From Polytrichum commune (lineage: Eukaryota > Streptophyta > Polytrichopsida > Polytrichales > Polytrichaceae): 64,000 nt of DNA. The position numbers and the translations under genes were made by a program. Of the stretch, positions 1 through 24,956 are shown piece after piece (the first letter of the stretch is position 1; every line of letters starts with the position of its first letter). The notes below the pieces were generated by a model. The model made no database searches and had not been told where the DNA came from. It saw nothing but the letters and a program-made list of their open reading frames with translations. Where the stretch lies: positions 12,212,001-12,276,000 of the forward strand of contig OX485804.1 in the NCBI GenBank assembly GCA_950295325.1, read 5' to 3'.

Positions 1-439
1 GAAAAACTAGCTAAGTAGGTAAGAAACCAAGAGCCCACCCACCAGAAGATAGGCAGTAAACCCCACCCTGCACCAAAAGGATTCTTGAACAAGGTAGAGC
101 CAAATAACTCAAATTCACGTAAGATTGGCCGATGTTGGTTATTTATAAATTGGAAGGGGCGGGCACCTAAAAGTCCATTTGAATCTGTTGTTCATGAAGG
201 CAAAGTTGGAGTATAAATTCTTCATGGTATATATATATCAACGTGTTCCGTTTCTGCTTCTTAAATGGAAATGCATTCTAAGAGAAAAGGGCCGATGGTA
301 CTTGTACTTCCCTCTGCATCTATCAATGAAAAGCAACTGTGAGATGAAAACACAAATTCAGGTCAACCACAGGAGATGATATCCTTTGTTTCATAGTGAC
401 TTCCAAGTGCTGCACAAAAAAAAAAAAACATCAAAGTGT

Positions 440-800
440 CTACTTGAGGATGAGCTGCAAGGTATGTCAGTGTTATTTGGTTTGTTTTTCATGTTCTCCA
501 ACTCTTACCGAGTCGATTTACACAACAAAACATGTGTTTGCATTATCAAATTTGCAATGTAACATTTATAAAATTCGGATTGAAAATCAGACTTTTCATG
601 ATGTAGTTATGGTTATTGGAAGTGCATGTTGGTTGGTTTCTAAACATAATATATAGGCCCTCCCAATTGTGTTCGCTATTCAAGACATAGTCCAGTCTTT
701 TCAAAACATGTATCTTTATGATGCTTGCTCGTTAATCTTCACCAAACCACATACCGATCAAATATAGGGGTGTAATTAAGAATACGAGGCACTTAACACC
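440..800 (+). repeat. Interspersed repeat, long form, copy 1
   Basis: This stretch is recognisably similar to 27330-27720 and 62440-62800: the same order of short blocks around 'catgttctccaact', 'acaacaaaa', 'ttgcattag/atcaaat' and 'accaatcaaatat'. It has no convincing reading frame. The rest of 1-1700 is AT-rich intergenic DNA, with a short TATG microsatellite near 1054-1070 and no gene that I can support. Confidence 0.5.
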
Positions 801-1720
801 CACCAACCTATATAGTTTAAGAAGCTTGTGCTACATGTGAGATTTGATCATGGAAAGATTGCAATGTATACACTCAAAAATTAAGGTGTTGCGAGTTAAA
901 TTATCACTATGTTCTTGATCTAAGTAGAAGCAAGTCCATGGGGATTGTCAATACTCTAAGAATAATATCATAAGAGAAAGAAGGCAATAGCTTGTGGGTA
1001 AATGAGGCTCTTTATTCATGATTGTTTTATTGAGAGCCGGCATTTATGTCTATGTATGTATGTATGTATCAATCAACCAATCAATCTTTCTCTCATAAGC
1101 TATGTTGGTACATTGCCGACTACTCATTGAAGAGCATAGGGATCGTCATAATTTGTCATGAACTTTCATGCATGGAGACGCAAAATTCATCCGTAATTTC
1201 CAGATTTTGTCCATGAGCTAATTTGTTATGGCTGCTAATGAACTCAAATAGGTGGATCTAGGCCGTATTTTTTTAATGCCAAAATTTGAATTCCACGTGG
1301 AATTTATCTAGGTCTCGACCTATGTGAGACTACCTCATGAAATAATTCAAGAATAACTATTTATTTAAAGCGGAAGCGAGGAGCAATGCGTGGAGCTTGT
1401 GAAGTTAGAATGATGTAACACATGCCACAATAGTCGATGTTTATTCTCCTTGCAATCTCTTTGTTGTCCATTGTGATAATTATACTACTGGCATTTTAAT
1501 ATCTCCTAGCCAAATAGGACGCTTCAAAGTTTTTCTTTTATCAAGGCCCCTCACAACATTTCTCTGTTGACAAGTTGCGTTCATGGGTCCAACAATAGAT
1601 TTGAGAATGAAGACTTTGGATGCTGGAATTCCATTGCTTCAAATTGAATATGAAGCTAGGGCAGCTGAACATAGCTCATCAACTAAACAATGTTATGCAT
1701 CTCGTGTGTCCTAATAAGTA

Positions 1721-1843
1721 CTCCCTCTGTCCCATAATGACTGTCCTACCCCTAGGAGTTTTATGTGCTAAAATGTTTGTTGGACAAACATTTTGGAATA
1801 GAAAACTCTAGGGAGTAGGACAGTCATTATGGGACAGAGGGAG
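1721..1843. mobile_element. Stowaway-type MITE (123 bp)
   Basis: The element starts CTCCCTCTGTCCCATAATGA and ends with the inverse of the same sequence. The terminal inverted repeats are about 28-30 bp and nearly perfect, and the element is flanked by TA on both sides (1719-1720, 1844-1845). A CTCCCTC start and a TA target duplication are the hallmarks of Stowaway MITEs, which are mobilised by mariner-like transposases. There is no coding capacity. The interior is itself partly palindromic (around 'tgtttgttggacaaaca'), so the whole element could fold into a hairpin. Confidence 0.9.
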
Positions 1844-1931
1844 TACTAACTTAGTCTTCGAAGAAGTACAATATGATCCACTATTACACTCAATTTGGAA
1901 TAGCCATGGATGATGACTTCCATGCCCGTGG

Positions 1932-2335
1932 CTACTACACTAAATATTGTATTTAGTGTCATATGGTATTTTATGTCACTACAGTAACGTTTATTTGTGA
2001 AACTTTCTATGAATAAGTTTACAAATATTGTCATCCCAACTTACTTTCAATTCATCCAAATGCCAATCATTGAAACAAAGTTTGATAAAATTTGCATCTT
2101 AACAAAATCTGTGATGAAATATTGTCATGGATGATTGTAACTTGGATGAAGAATCACTTAGTAAGTGACAATATTTGCAACACTGTAAATCTATACTGCC
2201 CAACAAAAATTACAAGGAATGACAAATAATGTTAGGTTAACATTTATTGTTGGTGACACTAAACCACGGTTTACAATTAGTTTTGAGCAAGACAATTAGA
2301 ATTGGTGACATGAAATACAATATTTAGTGTAGTAG
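1932..2335. mobile_element. TIR element with CTACTACACTAAATATTG ends
   Basis: The left end CTACTACACTAAATATTG is repeated in inverse at the right end (2313-2335), giving terminal inverted repeats of about 23 bp or more. No clear target duplication could be assigned, so I do not name a superfamily. Related ends occur near 38985-39300, 39985-40150 and 55334-55561. The 2100-2230 interior resembles the inverse of 40040-40150 (the 'cttactaagtgac' block). It is non-coding and therefore a non-autonomous element. Confidence 0.6.
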
Positions 2336-2339
2336 GTTT

Positions 2340-2640
2340 TTTAGCTGCAGTTGATAGATATTCACCCAATGAACAAGAAGAACCGACCACTAGTTATAGA
2401 TGAACCGGTTGAGTGTGAGAAATAACCGGTTGCAGTTCAAGACTTCAAAAAGATTACCGATCATTTTAGAAGGAATATAGAGGATATATCTCAAATTAAT
2501 AAAGAAAAACTGAAAGATGTCAACATGTTCGATTTGGAAACTCTAACATCTCTACCGATTATGCCCAAAAATCTACCAGTCAATGTATTCACCACTGGCC
2601 AAGCTCACAAGAACTCCTCATATATGCATTGTTTTGGGGG
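2340..2640 (-). repeat. Dispersed repeat with 'aaccggtt' motifs, inverted copy
   Basis: The reverse complement matches 37020-37320 and 40240-40560: the same blocks appear in the same order ('tttgggcat', 'caaccggttatatgttgac', 'cttgaacttcaaccggtt'). No gene is visible. It lies directly between the TIR element that ends at 2335 and the hAT MITE that starts at 2654. Confidence 0.5.
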
Positions 2641-2653
2641 CTTTTGATTTGGT

Positions 2654-3152
2654 CACGGGTAGATCACTCTAAGGCATTTTTGTGCACCACGTGCGGTTGG
2701 TTTTTTGTTTGTTTTGGGGCTATTTACCTTCAAGGGCTGAATTAAAGCCTCCCTATAATTACTTAAATTTCAAAAATGGCCCATTTGTTTGCACCCTTCC
2801 ATTACTTATATTGTCCAAGTCACTGCAATTTTTTGTACTCTATATTCCTTTTAAGTAAATTTGGACAGACGGAAATCCCAATTATCATCCATCCCCGTGA
2901 GTCCTAAACCCATTTACATACCATATTAAACATACCCTCTAGGATACTTATCTTTAGCCTCTATATTAATTTTACAAAAAAAATAATGGCCCACGTTTTA
3001 TGTCCATCTAACTTACTTATAATGGGATTGTCTACATTTAATGGCCCCTTCATTATTTGGAATTCCTTTATAGTTTTTATTTCAAATTATTTTAATCCTC
3101 TCTATATTATGCTGCACGTCGTTTATAAAATGCACTAAGTGATCTACCGGTG
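2654..3152 (+). mobile_element. hAT-type MITE, copy 1 (499 bp)
   Basis: The ends are CACGGGTAGATCACT and the inverse AGTGATCTACCGGTG. The flanking 8-bp sequence gatttggt is present perfectly on both sides (2646-2653 and 3153-3160). An 8-bp target duplication with a CA-G start is diagnostic of the hAT superfamily. The interior has no transposase. Two longer relatives lie at 22429-22989 (inverted) and 60239-60799. Relative to them this copy lacks part of the middle (the 'taataaaagctaatctac' to 'catagcaaac' block). Confidence 0.9.
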
Positions 3153-3159
3153 GATTTGG

Positions 3160-4230
3160 TGTAGCTGTAGGAGGAAAGCGGCCACCTAATTCAGTCACTT
3201 AGGTTATCATAACCAAACATGACTTATGTTTGAGTGGTGTGTGGTTAGGTGTGAATTTTCAAATTGACATCAACATGACGAGTGATTCATGAAAAATGAT
3301 TGGATTATGTGCTCAAAATTTGTTAACTTCTTGGGGCCCACTCAAAAAGGTTGAATAGGTATGCAAAATAATAAGGGGAAAGAGAATCTTTACCTTGCAA
3401 ATGAATAAGATGTTTAATGGACTCTTTCGGACACAAATGTTTTCAATCCAATGATAATATTGTACTCTATAATGTGGGCCTTTGATACTAGATAATGTGG
3501 GTTGGTAATTAATATGCACCCACTTTATAGAGAGAGAAGAGAGAAAAAAATGATGAATGTTATAGCATCACCAGGAATGGACCATGTCCACCAACGACCA
3601 TGTTAGAATGTAGGTTTTAAGGGTTGATAAAGGGTTATTGCCTACCTTCTGATAGGTGGGCTAGATGAGGAGGGGGTATTTTAGTGCAACAGGGTTATTT
3701 TGCTTGGGGAAGATCAATTGTTGTTTTCTTGCCATGTCTATGTTTAATGAGGATACCATGGTATGTACCACAATGAATGGAGGTTGATTGAATGGTAATC
3801 ATCTGTTTATGGATGTTATGCTTAGGAGAATGTAGAGAGTCAAGATGTTGCATAACTTATGGAGTTATGAATTGCTCCACAAAAACCAACGGCAAAGGAC
3901 AAGGAGGAGGAGAGAGAGAGAGGAGGGGGGCAATATTCTTCAAGAGTTGGAGCCACGTGTGGGCCCTTATTGAAACCTACTACATAGAAAAATTTCATGA
4001 CCAAAAAGTAAACTATACATACAAATCAAGAACTACATAATAATCACATGTACATGTGGAAAATCCGCATTGTTAATTACCCTCAAATATCTAACTCAAT
4101 ATTGTTGCCCACAATACCTACCATAATCAATTTAGTAAAACTAGAGGGTCATTTTAAAACCCCTTGATTACAAATTTGACACTTATATACAACTTGAGCA
4201 AAGTTTCAACATGCTTGTTGAGTATCTTAG
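3160..4230. other. Intergenic, no gene seen
   Basis: AT-rich DNA with stop-broken frames. About 3225-3420 resembles a decayed copy of the abundant interspersed repeat described at 57365 ('gtgtgtggttaggtgtg...tgctcaaaatttgttaac'). A short purine-rich run (gagagagagagaggagggggg) lies at 3908-3930. Confidence 0.4.
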
Positions 4231-4624
4231 TCCTTTCCAAGTTAAATGTGAGGGTGATTTCACAATTTGTGGGGGCCTTCCCTTGACACAAGTGCATAGA
4301 CGGAAAGGTTGGGATGAAAAATGTGTGCATGGATGAGGGAATCACTTATATACAACTTGGTGAAAATTTGACATTCTTGATTGGTTCCAATTTCAGTTCA
4401 TGACCTCTATCATGGGGGTGTGGTAAACAAGGGTAAAAACTTGCCCATCCCAAGTTTGTTGTTAGAGCATTCCAACTGGGTCCCAGTAGACTAAATTGGG
4501 GACTTTGATCTTGACTTGGAGACCAATTTGCTAAAAATACCAACGATCGGGCTAGACAATGTTCATATGTGATTTCACCCTCCCCTATCATAGGCATCAC
4601 GAAAATTTTACGTCCTCTTAGTCA

Positions 4625-5400
4625 CTTGAAGGTGATGTAAGATGTTGTGGGGACTTTCTTTTGACACAAATGCCCAAAAGTTTGGGAGGAAAAGTGTGTG
4701 ATTGGATGATTGGATGATTGGATGAAGGAGTCACTTGATGGTGGAAATCGCATGGCACATTGGGTATGGGGAACTCATGAAGTGGGATGCCTACGATCAT
4801 GATGCATGATCTTAGTGGGTGATGGCATAGGTTGCATACATAATGTTTGATGTGAAGTTGGGAATGACACACCAAGCCACCGTCCATGTCCACGTTGGCC
4901 CATTGACCTTTTTGTGCTCTCTTCTCCCCCCCCCTCCCCCCGCCCTTTCCTCCCAAATTTTGGTTCTTAAATAGGGGTAAAATAACCTTGTGCTTTTTGG
5001 TGCAAGTTGTCCTTTTGAAAGCCAAAAAGGAAAACAACACTAAAGGGGACGTAAGATTTTGTGGGGACCTTCTTTTGATGTGACAATGGAAAGATTGGGG
5101 CCAAAAGCAATGTATATGGATGAGAAAGTCACATGATGGTTGGATTGACATTCATGGCTATGGGGGAATTGAGTGGGATGCCTAAACTTATGGTGAATGA
5201 TGTTGAAGTGCTCCTATAGTGCCATGGAACTAGCTAGGTGGAGGAGAGGATGATGATGACATTACATGAATAACCTGAAATGCAAGAGCTCAATAGATGA
5301 TGGCATAGGCTGCATACGTGACATTTGATGTGGAGTTTGCAGTGCTCCGCCAAGCCATGTCGTTGCCAAGTTGACGTTGTCGCCTTTTTTTCCTTCCTTT
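4625..5400. repeat. Diverged roughly 300-bp repeat units
   Basis: A unit containing 'taagattttgtggggac...ttcttttgacac' followed by 'atggatgagg-agtcac' and 'gtgggatgcct' recurs. Copies start near 4625, 5045 and 6285, and a partial copy lies near 4265-4350. The second half of the unit ('gatggcatagg-tgcata...gtttgatgtg') occurs at 4818 and 5294, and 'gctcctgtgccgccatgga' at about 6438 parallels 5211. They are too diverged for a firm boundary. Frames across this block are low-quality repeats of each other and not genes. Confidence 0.5.
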
Positions 5401-5562
5401 CTTTAAAAATGGAAGTGAAAGAGAACATCGGGTGGGGAACCTACCCTAAACACGATATTCAATATTTTGAGAGAGTGGGATCCTCTCAAAATAATATTGG
5501 CCATTTGGACACCTAAAAGTCATGTTAGGTTGATAAACACTAGATTATACTTCAGGCATGTA

Positions 5563-6131
5563 GTTTTCATTAAAATGAGAGTATGTTAAGCTGGGAAATC
5601 GACTCATTTAGGTTGAGTCGACCTAAATGAGGACAATATTTTGTCAATTTAGGTTGAGTCGACCTAAATGAGGACATTATGTTGTCAATTTAGGTTGAGT
5701 CGACCTAAATGAGGACAATATTTTGTCAATTTAGGTTGAGTCGACCTAAATGAGGACAATTATGTTAGTCAATTTAGATTGAGTCGACCTAAATGAGGAC
5801 AATATGTTAGTCAATTTAGGTTGAGTCGACCTAAATGAGGACAATTATGTTAGTCAATTTAGATTGAGTTGACCTAAATGAGGACAATATGTTAGTCGAT
5901 TTAGGTTGAGTCGACCTAAATGAGGACAATATGTTGTCAATTTAGGTTGAGTCGACCTAAATGAGGACAATTATGTTAGTCAATTTAGATTGAGTCGACC
6001 TAAATGAGGACAATATGTTAGTCAATTTAAGTTGAGTCGACCTAAATGAGGACAATATGTTGTCAATTTAGGTTGAGTCGACCTAAATGAGTCGATTTCC
6101 TTGCTTAACATACTCTCATTTTAATGGAAAC
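5563..6131. mobile_element. TIR element carrying a 12-unit palindromic minisatellite
   Basis: Terminal inverted repeats of about 50 bp with only a few mismatches start GTTTTCATTAAAATGAGAG (left) and GTTTCCATTAAAATGAGAG (right, inverted). TA flanks both ends (5561-5562, 6132-6133), which suits a Tc1/mariner-type insertion. The interior (5606-6090) is 12 tandem units of 41-43 bp. Each contains TTTAGGT-TGAGTCG-ACCTAAA, an inverted repeat around a GTCGAC core, followed by a 'gaggacaatatgttgtcaa' spacer. Units with 'aattatgttagtc' and units with 'agattgag' alternate (4/5, 6/7, 9/10), which suggests growth by an 84-bp dimer. No coding sequence is present. Confidence 0.85.
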
Positions 6132-6284
6132 TAAGGTGGAATTTACGGCGGAAAATCAAATGTTTTTTTTTTACTTGTACTCTACAACTTTCCAGTGGTT
6201 TTCATTTCATTCTTGAATTAATAGTTTGCTTTATGTACTCTCAATTCACTGGGAAACTCTCATTTTAATGAATATTGTGTTCCT

Positions 6285-6560
6285 AAGATTTTTAGGAGAC
6301 TTTCCTTATTGGCACAATGGATTGTGGAGTGGGACGCAATGTGTATGGATGAGGGAGTGATATGTTTGTTGGATGGGCAATGGGGGGGGGGGGATTGGGA
6401 GTCCTTTGAAACTTGTGGTGAATGAGGATGAAGAGGTGCTCCTGTGCCGCCATGGAGCTAGCAAGGCGGAGGAGAGGATGATGGTGCCATTATGAGAACA
6501 ACCCGAAATGCAGGAGCAGCAACGGCAGCACAAGGAAAGTGACACAGACAATTTGGCATT
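6285..6560. repeat. Third copy of the 4.6/5.1-kb repeat unit
   Basis: This matches 5045-5290 in block order: 'taagatttttaggagac' / 'atgtgtatggatgagggagtga' / 'gtggtgaatga-gatg' / 'ggaggagaggatgatg'. It is separated from the earlier copies by the minisatellite element, so that element may have landed inside an existing tandem repeat. It contains a run of 12 G at 6382-6393. Confidence 0.45.
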
Positions 6561-7256
6561 CTTCCCCCTGCCTCCCACTACACACATTACATCCTAAGCT
6601 TCTTACTCTAGCTACCTAATCAACTTACCTAAGATAGCTCCTGAGTCTTCCTCCATAGCTCCTTCATACTCTCTGAATCTCTGCAAGGGAATTGACGAAG
6701 TACCAGCTGCCTGCCTGCCTGCCTGCTGTGCTCCCTCCTCGTGCAGTGTCCAGAGCTTGGTAAGATTGCCAGAATCGGAGCCCTTCCAGGCTTCACATCC
6801 GACTAACTTATGATTCCTCACCTGGCTCCTCTATCCCTGCATCATCCGAATCACTACGGGCTCCAGGCTCATCTTCACCCTCCTCGCCGAGTCTCAGGTA
6901 CATAGTAGATTCATCACTCTTTTTTATCATTATCAGCTGTGCGGTGTAAGTTGTAGGATGTGAGCGAGCTACCTTATGACTATTCTAGTAGAGTGAGCGA
7001 GTGAGGGTGCATGTGTTGGTGGCCCACTTGGCAGTGTAAAGTGGTGGAGTGTGTGGAGGTGCCACCGGGTGGGTTTAGTTAATAGATCAGACTCAAAAGA
7101 CTTTAGTGGGCGGCCTGAATCTTCTGTAGCCTCCAAGTTTGTGTAGGTGTTGTTGTAGATGGGATTCACTCCTTCCATGGATGCGGGAGGAGTGCAATAG
7201 CTAGAAAAATCCTTGACAATTTGAGGTTTATCTTGCACGCTCGACACTCTTCCAGC

Positions 7257-7303
7257 AGAGAGAGAGAGGGAGAGAGAGAGAGACACACACACACACACAC
7301 ACA
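7257..7303. repeat. GA/CA microsatellite
   Basis: A GA run with one interruption is followed directly by a CA run (acacacacacacacacacac). It lies in the presumed PHOT promoter or leader. On the opposite strand it creates a low-complexity VCVCV-SLSLSL reading frame that should not be annotated as protein. Confidence 0.9.
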
Positions 7304-7800
7304 GAGACGCTCCACCTCGAAACAAGGAAGGAACGAAGGAAGTAGGTGAATAGAAAATTCCAGCTTTATCCAAACTTCCTCGAATCCTGCGTTTCTCGTT
7401 TAAAAAACCCAATGATTCTGGTGGCAGATTCTTCTTGAGTCTCTCGCTTGAGTCATCAACAGTCCTTGGTGAGTTGTGCAATCGATCTTGGAAGGGTTGG
7501 AGGACCAGGAAACCGCCGAAAGGTAACTTTTGCTTCTTTCCCCCTTTCTAGTCCGGAGTGGGGAAACGTCCATTGGCCGCAGCAGCTGCTGCTTTGAGAT
7601 TGTCCGTCTTTTAATTCTTGGGGGTCGGCAAATTTATGTATTGTCGTCGAAACCAACCTCCCTCCTGAATGCATCTCAGAAAGTCTAAACCTTTACCAAA
7701 CCGCCGAAATCAATTGTAGGCCCTTATTGTCGGTGGTTTTTTTGCTTTCTTTCTGGTGGCGGCAGAAAGTTTTTGAAAGGTGTTAGCTTTCCACGGCGAC

Positions 7801-7829
7801 ATCTTCTTCTTCTTCTTCTTCTTCTTCCG
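7801..7829. repeat. TCT microsatellite
   Basis: About nine TCT/TTC units in the PHOT leader. Pyrimidine-rich tracts like this are common in plant 5' untranslated regions. Confidence 0.85.
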
Positions 7830-8642
7830 TGCCGTTTAATCTGCACTTTGGCTGCTGCTGAAGATCACACTGCTTTTGGTTCCAGGTTTTGGTTGTCAGT
7901 GTAGCTCATGTAAGCCTCGTGGGACATAGCCTAACCCTCGGTTGCTGTCCTTTTGTGCTTTCGTGGAGAAAATCCCGGACACGAAGCAAGAAGCTATGAA
8001 AATCTCATTGTCAGTGTGCCAGGGGGTATTTTCGGGTCCTTTTTGAGTTCGCTTAGCTGAGAGCAAGGGATCCTGGAAATTTGGGTTTTTGACCAAAGTG
8101 GGATGGACAATCACCTCTGAACCGAAGTAAAAGCAAATTGCGAGTGTCAAAGTGGGGTGCCCACTTGTACTCACACCTTCGGTGACCTTCATTGTCCCAG
8201 ATTCGATTTCCTCGCTGGCTACTATCTGCCTCGGATCATTTAAAAAAATGGGTGGAAGCGTTCGTCGTAAGTGACCACTGTGTCTCATATACATACAGGC
8301 GGTTAAGAATCCATTGAACTGCCGGAAACCTACGAAATTAGCCTCGAAATGTTGGCGAAGGGGGACATGTCTGTGTCTGTATTTGTGTGATTCTGTTTGC
8401 AGAATGCCTGTTCACGTCGCAAGTTTGCAAATTTGGGAGTGTGCTGGAGGTTGATTGTATGAAACGTACTTGAAATGATGAATGGAGTGTTTTGGAACGA
8501 TCGCAGGCCGTTACCTATAAGAAGGGTCCCCCGGTGGTGCAGTAATCTCGGTTGTGGCGAGGTAATAAATCTCTTTTGCAGCAACTTTCTCACCATGAAA
8601 ATGGTACTCCCTTTCTCTCTTTTCTCACACCTGCGCACATTT

Positions 8643-8667
8643 CATCATCATCATCATCATCATCATC
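8643..8667. repeat. CAT microsatellite
   Basis: Eight CAT units in the PHOT leader. They create a poly-His stretch in a spurious frame. Confidence 0.85.
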
Positions 8668-8823
8668 TTCTTCCAAAATTTACCTTTGAAGGTTCGCCTG
8701 ATAGGTACCAGGATGTGTATCAGGACTTACCCTCGACTCATTCTTACCTGGAAAACAATTCAACGCAGCTGACTTGCTTGCTTTTCGATGCATTTTTGAG
8801 CTGCATTTTGATGCCATAGCCCT

Positions 8824-9083
8824 GCCACGCCTCCTTGTTTCTGGTTCTTTTCTTTTCGCCAAAAGTGTCACCTTTCTTCACATCAATACTGCAATTAAAC
8901 AGAGATTAACCTTTTTTCCTGTAACCGGCTGAGTGATCTAGTGTGAATTCATGTTCTTCCGATTCTGGGGTCAGGTTTTGATCAATGGGGTTCAATGGGG
9001 CAGGAATAGTCTTCAGAATGTCCGAGAGTTTGAATGCCACAATGTGCATTGAATTCTCCCCACCAGCTGGAAAGCCGGAAATA

Positions 9084-9128
<45 letters not shown>

Positions 9129-9855
9129 CTTCAAAGTGCACGTGAGATGAGCTTCAATGTGGTTTTGTTGGGCAATGCAGGTCTCCTCTTGATACGATGA
9201 GCTGAGCTTGGAATGGTGGAATTGCGACAATCTGTTGATGGAGACTGACACCTTCTTTTGAAGATTTTCGTGAACAGGTTTCGTTGATTGCGAGATTGGT
9301 GATCATCCCTCCCTCCCTCCGTCCCTCCCTCAGCCGCCGCCGTTGTTGTTGTTGTTGGCATTGAGATGTCCAATATTTGGGTTCTCATAAGGCTCCTTGT
9401 AGAAGTAAATGGCTCCCCACATTGCTGCTGCTTTCAGTGAGGAGGTCCAAGATTCAGGTTGTGTTGTAAGATTGGGTCAAGTCCAATTTCATCAAGAGTT
9501 CAACCATGAAGACAAACCCTTTGAGGGCATGGTCCGAGTTTGAGGGGTTTAGGCACCGAGGGGCCCGATTTGCTCTGGCAAATGAAACCCTTCGAAACAG
9601 ATGTATCCTGCCTCTCGCCTCCTTGTTTCTTTTCGTCACGTCAAAGTCACCTTTCGTGTCATGATGAATGTAGCGTACCCAGAGATTCACCCCTTCATTG
9701 TAACCGGCTGAGCAATCGGCTGCGTATCGCTGGTCTGCCGATGCTTAGGGTCAAATATGATCCATGGGTTGGTGCAGTAGTCTTTGGGTAGTATTTGAAT
9801 ATCGTAGGCTAAAATGCACAATTCTTTGCCATCTGGAAGGCGGGATAGTAAATTT
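8824..9855. repeat. Old duplication inside the PHOT leader (8824-9085 and 9606-9855)
   Basis: Two segments share ordered blocks: 'gcctccttgtttct', 'gtcacctttc', 'agagatt', 'tgtaaccggctgag', 'gggtca-atatgatc', 'gcaggaatagtctt / gcagtagtcttt', and 'gccatctggaa-gcgg'. The copies are strongly diverged, so the duplication is old. Between them, at 9089-9127, lies an uninterrupted GA microsatellite of about 19 units, and near 9308 a CCCT/CCTC run. Confidence 0.6.
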
Positions 9856-9859
9856 ACCA

Positions 9860-10975
9860 GACATCGACGGCCGAGAGAAACCCATCAAATTAATTCCCGG
9901 AAATAGAGGAACAAGGTTTATGTGCATGGCATGAGGATATATTCCGATTTGTCTGCTATTTGTGTAGTTCCAGGACTTGAACGTTTGAGAGTAGACTATC
10001 AAATGAAAAATCCCCCGAAACAGAGAACGAGGCTTCTGAGCATGGTATGAGGTTATATTGTTCCGATTTATGAGCTATTTGTGTAGTTCCAAAGCATTGA
10101 CATTCGAGAGAAACCCATCAAACGAAACCCTCCAAAACAAAGGTAGTTGCCAGGGATGTGCACCCACCATCTGCACTCGATCGGAGGAAGAAGGTTGCTG
10201 TGCATGTCATGAGAATGCATTCCGATTGTCAGTTATTTCTGTAGTTTCAAATGCATTCCTCCAAAACAGAGGACTTGGTAACCAGCGATGTGTTCCATCT
10301 ATGCACATCATGATTTCTGTGCACGGCATGAGGTTATATTCCGATTTGTTAGCTGTTTGTCTACTCGAGGCATTGATGTTCGGTAGAAACCCATTAAATG
10401 AAATTCCCCAAAACAAGGAAGAGTGTTTCTGTGAATGGCATGAGGTTATTATATTCCTATTGTCAGCTGTCTCTGTAGTTCCAGGCATTGACGTTCGAGA
10501 GAAAGGAGGTTAATATGTTCCGATTGTCAGCTGTTTGCGTAGTTCGAGAGAAACTCACCAAATGAATTCCTCCAAAACAGAGGACGAAGGGTTTGCATGC
10601 ATGGCACGAGGATAGTTCCGATTGTCAGCTGTTCATGTAGTTCCAGGCTTTTGCGTTCGAGAGATAGGTCATATTCCGATTGTCAGTTGTTTATATAGTT
10701 CCAGGCATTGACGTACAAGGGAAATGAGGGTAATATGTTCCGATTATCAGCTGTTTGTGAAGTTCGAGAGAAATCCACCAAAACAGAGAAAGAAGTGTGT
10801 CTGTGCCTGGCATGAGGTCATCATACTTCGATTGTCAGCTGTTTATGTAATTCCAGGCATTGACTTTCAAGAAAAACCTTTAAACGAAATCCTCCAAACC
10901 AGAGGCACCCACGGCTACCTCGGAGGGAAGAAAGTTTCTCTTCATGGCACAAGGTAGGATATATTCCGATCCCCG
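9860..10975 (+). repeat. Degenerate tandem repeat in the PHOT leader
   Basis: A unit of roughly 100-130 bp recurs about eight to ten times with heavy drift. Its recurring blocks are 'ttccgattgtcagctgtttg', 'gtagttccaggcattgac', 'ttcgagagaaacccatcaaa', 'cctccaaaacagagga' and 'tgtgcatggcatgaggt'. It ends just before the splice acceptor at 11046 and so probably lies in the 5'UTR intron. It shows no continuous coding frame. Confidence 0.75.
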
Positions 10976-11081
10976 ATATTCAACATCTTTTTATGAAATT
11001 GCATGCTAACAAAATTCAACGGGTGATGTCATATTTTCCTATGCAGAGGGACTCTTCCCCCAATCGGCGGGCGGCAGCACC

Positions 11082-24956
<13,875 letters not shown>

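Larger units (their letters stand above)
6560..11046 (+). promoter_or_regulatory. PHOT upstream and leader region with a likely 5'UTR intron
   Basis: This block is visibly richer in GC than the flanks and contains no frame that I accept as protein. It should hold the PHOT promoter and untranslated exons. A strong 3' splice site (polypyrimidine 'atattttcctatgcag') ends at 11046, 35 bases before the ATG, which implies at least one intron in the 5'UTR. I cannot choose the donor: candidates are 'ctcag|gtacat' (about 6897), 'gaaag|gtaact' (about 7520) and 'gcgag|gtaata' (about 8561). The transcription start cannot be placed from sequence alone. Long frames here on either strand come from microsatellites. 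Confidence 0.45.

Noticed and set aside
4618-5151. 177-codon frame on the - strand
   Set aside because: It spans diverged copies of a non-coding repeat (it repeats 'SPQHLTSP / SPQNLTSP' within itself) and has poly-Pro/Gly low-complexity parts.
5606-6090. CRISPR-like array of 42-bp repeats
   Set aside because: The whole period is repeated with no unique spacers, it is enclosed by transposon-type inverted repeats, and the genome is a plant's.
6969-7674. 170- and 72-codon frames on the - strand
   Set aside because: The first is built around the GA/CA microsatellite (VCVCV-SLSLS). Neither has a domain, and they overlap the PHOT leader.
8475-9388. Frames on both strands over the CAT and GA microsatellites
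   Set aside because: Low-complexity poly-His and RERERE/SLSLSL products of microsatellites.
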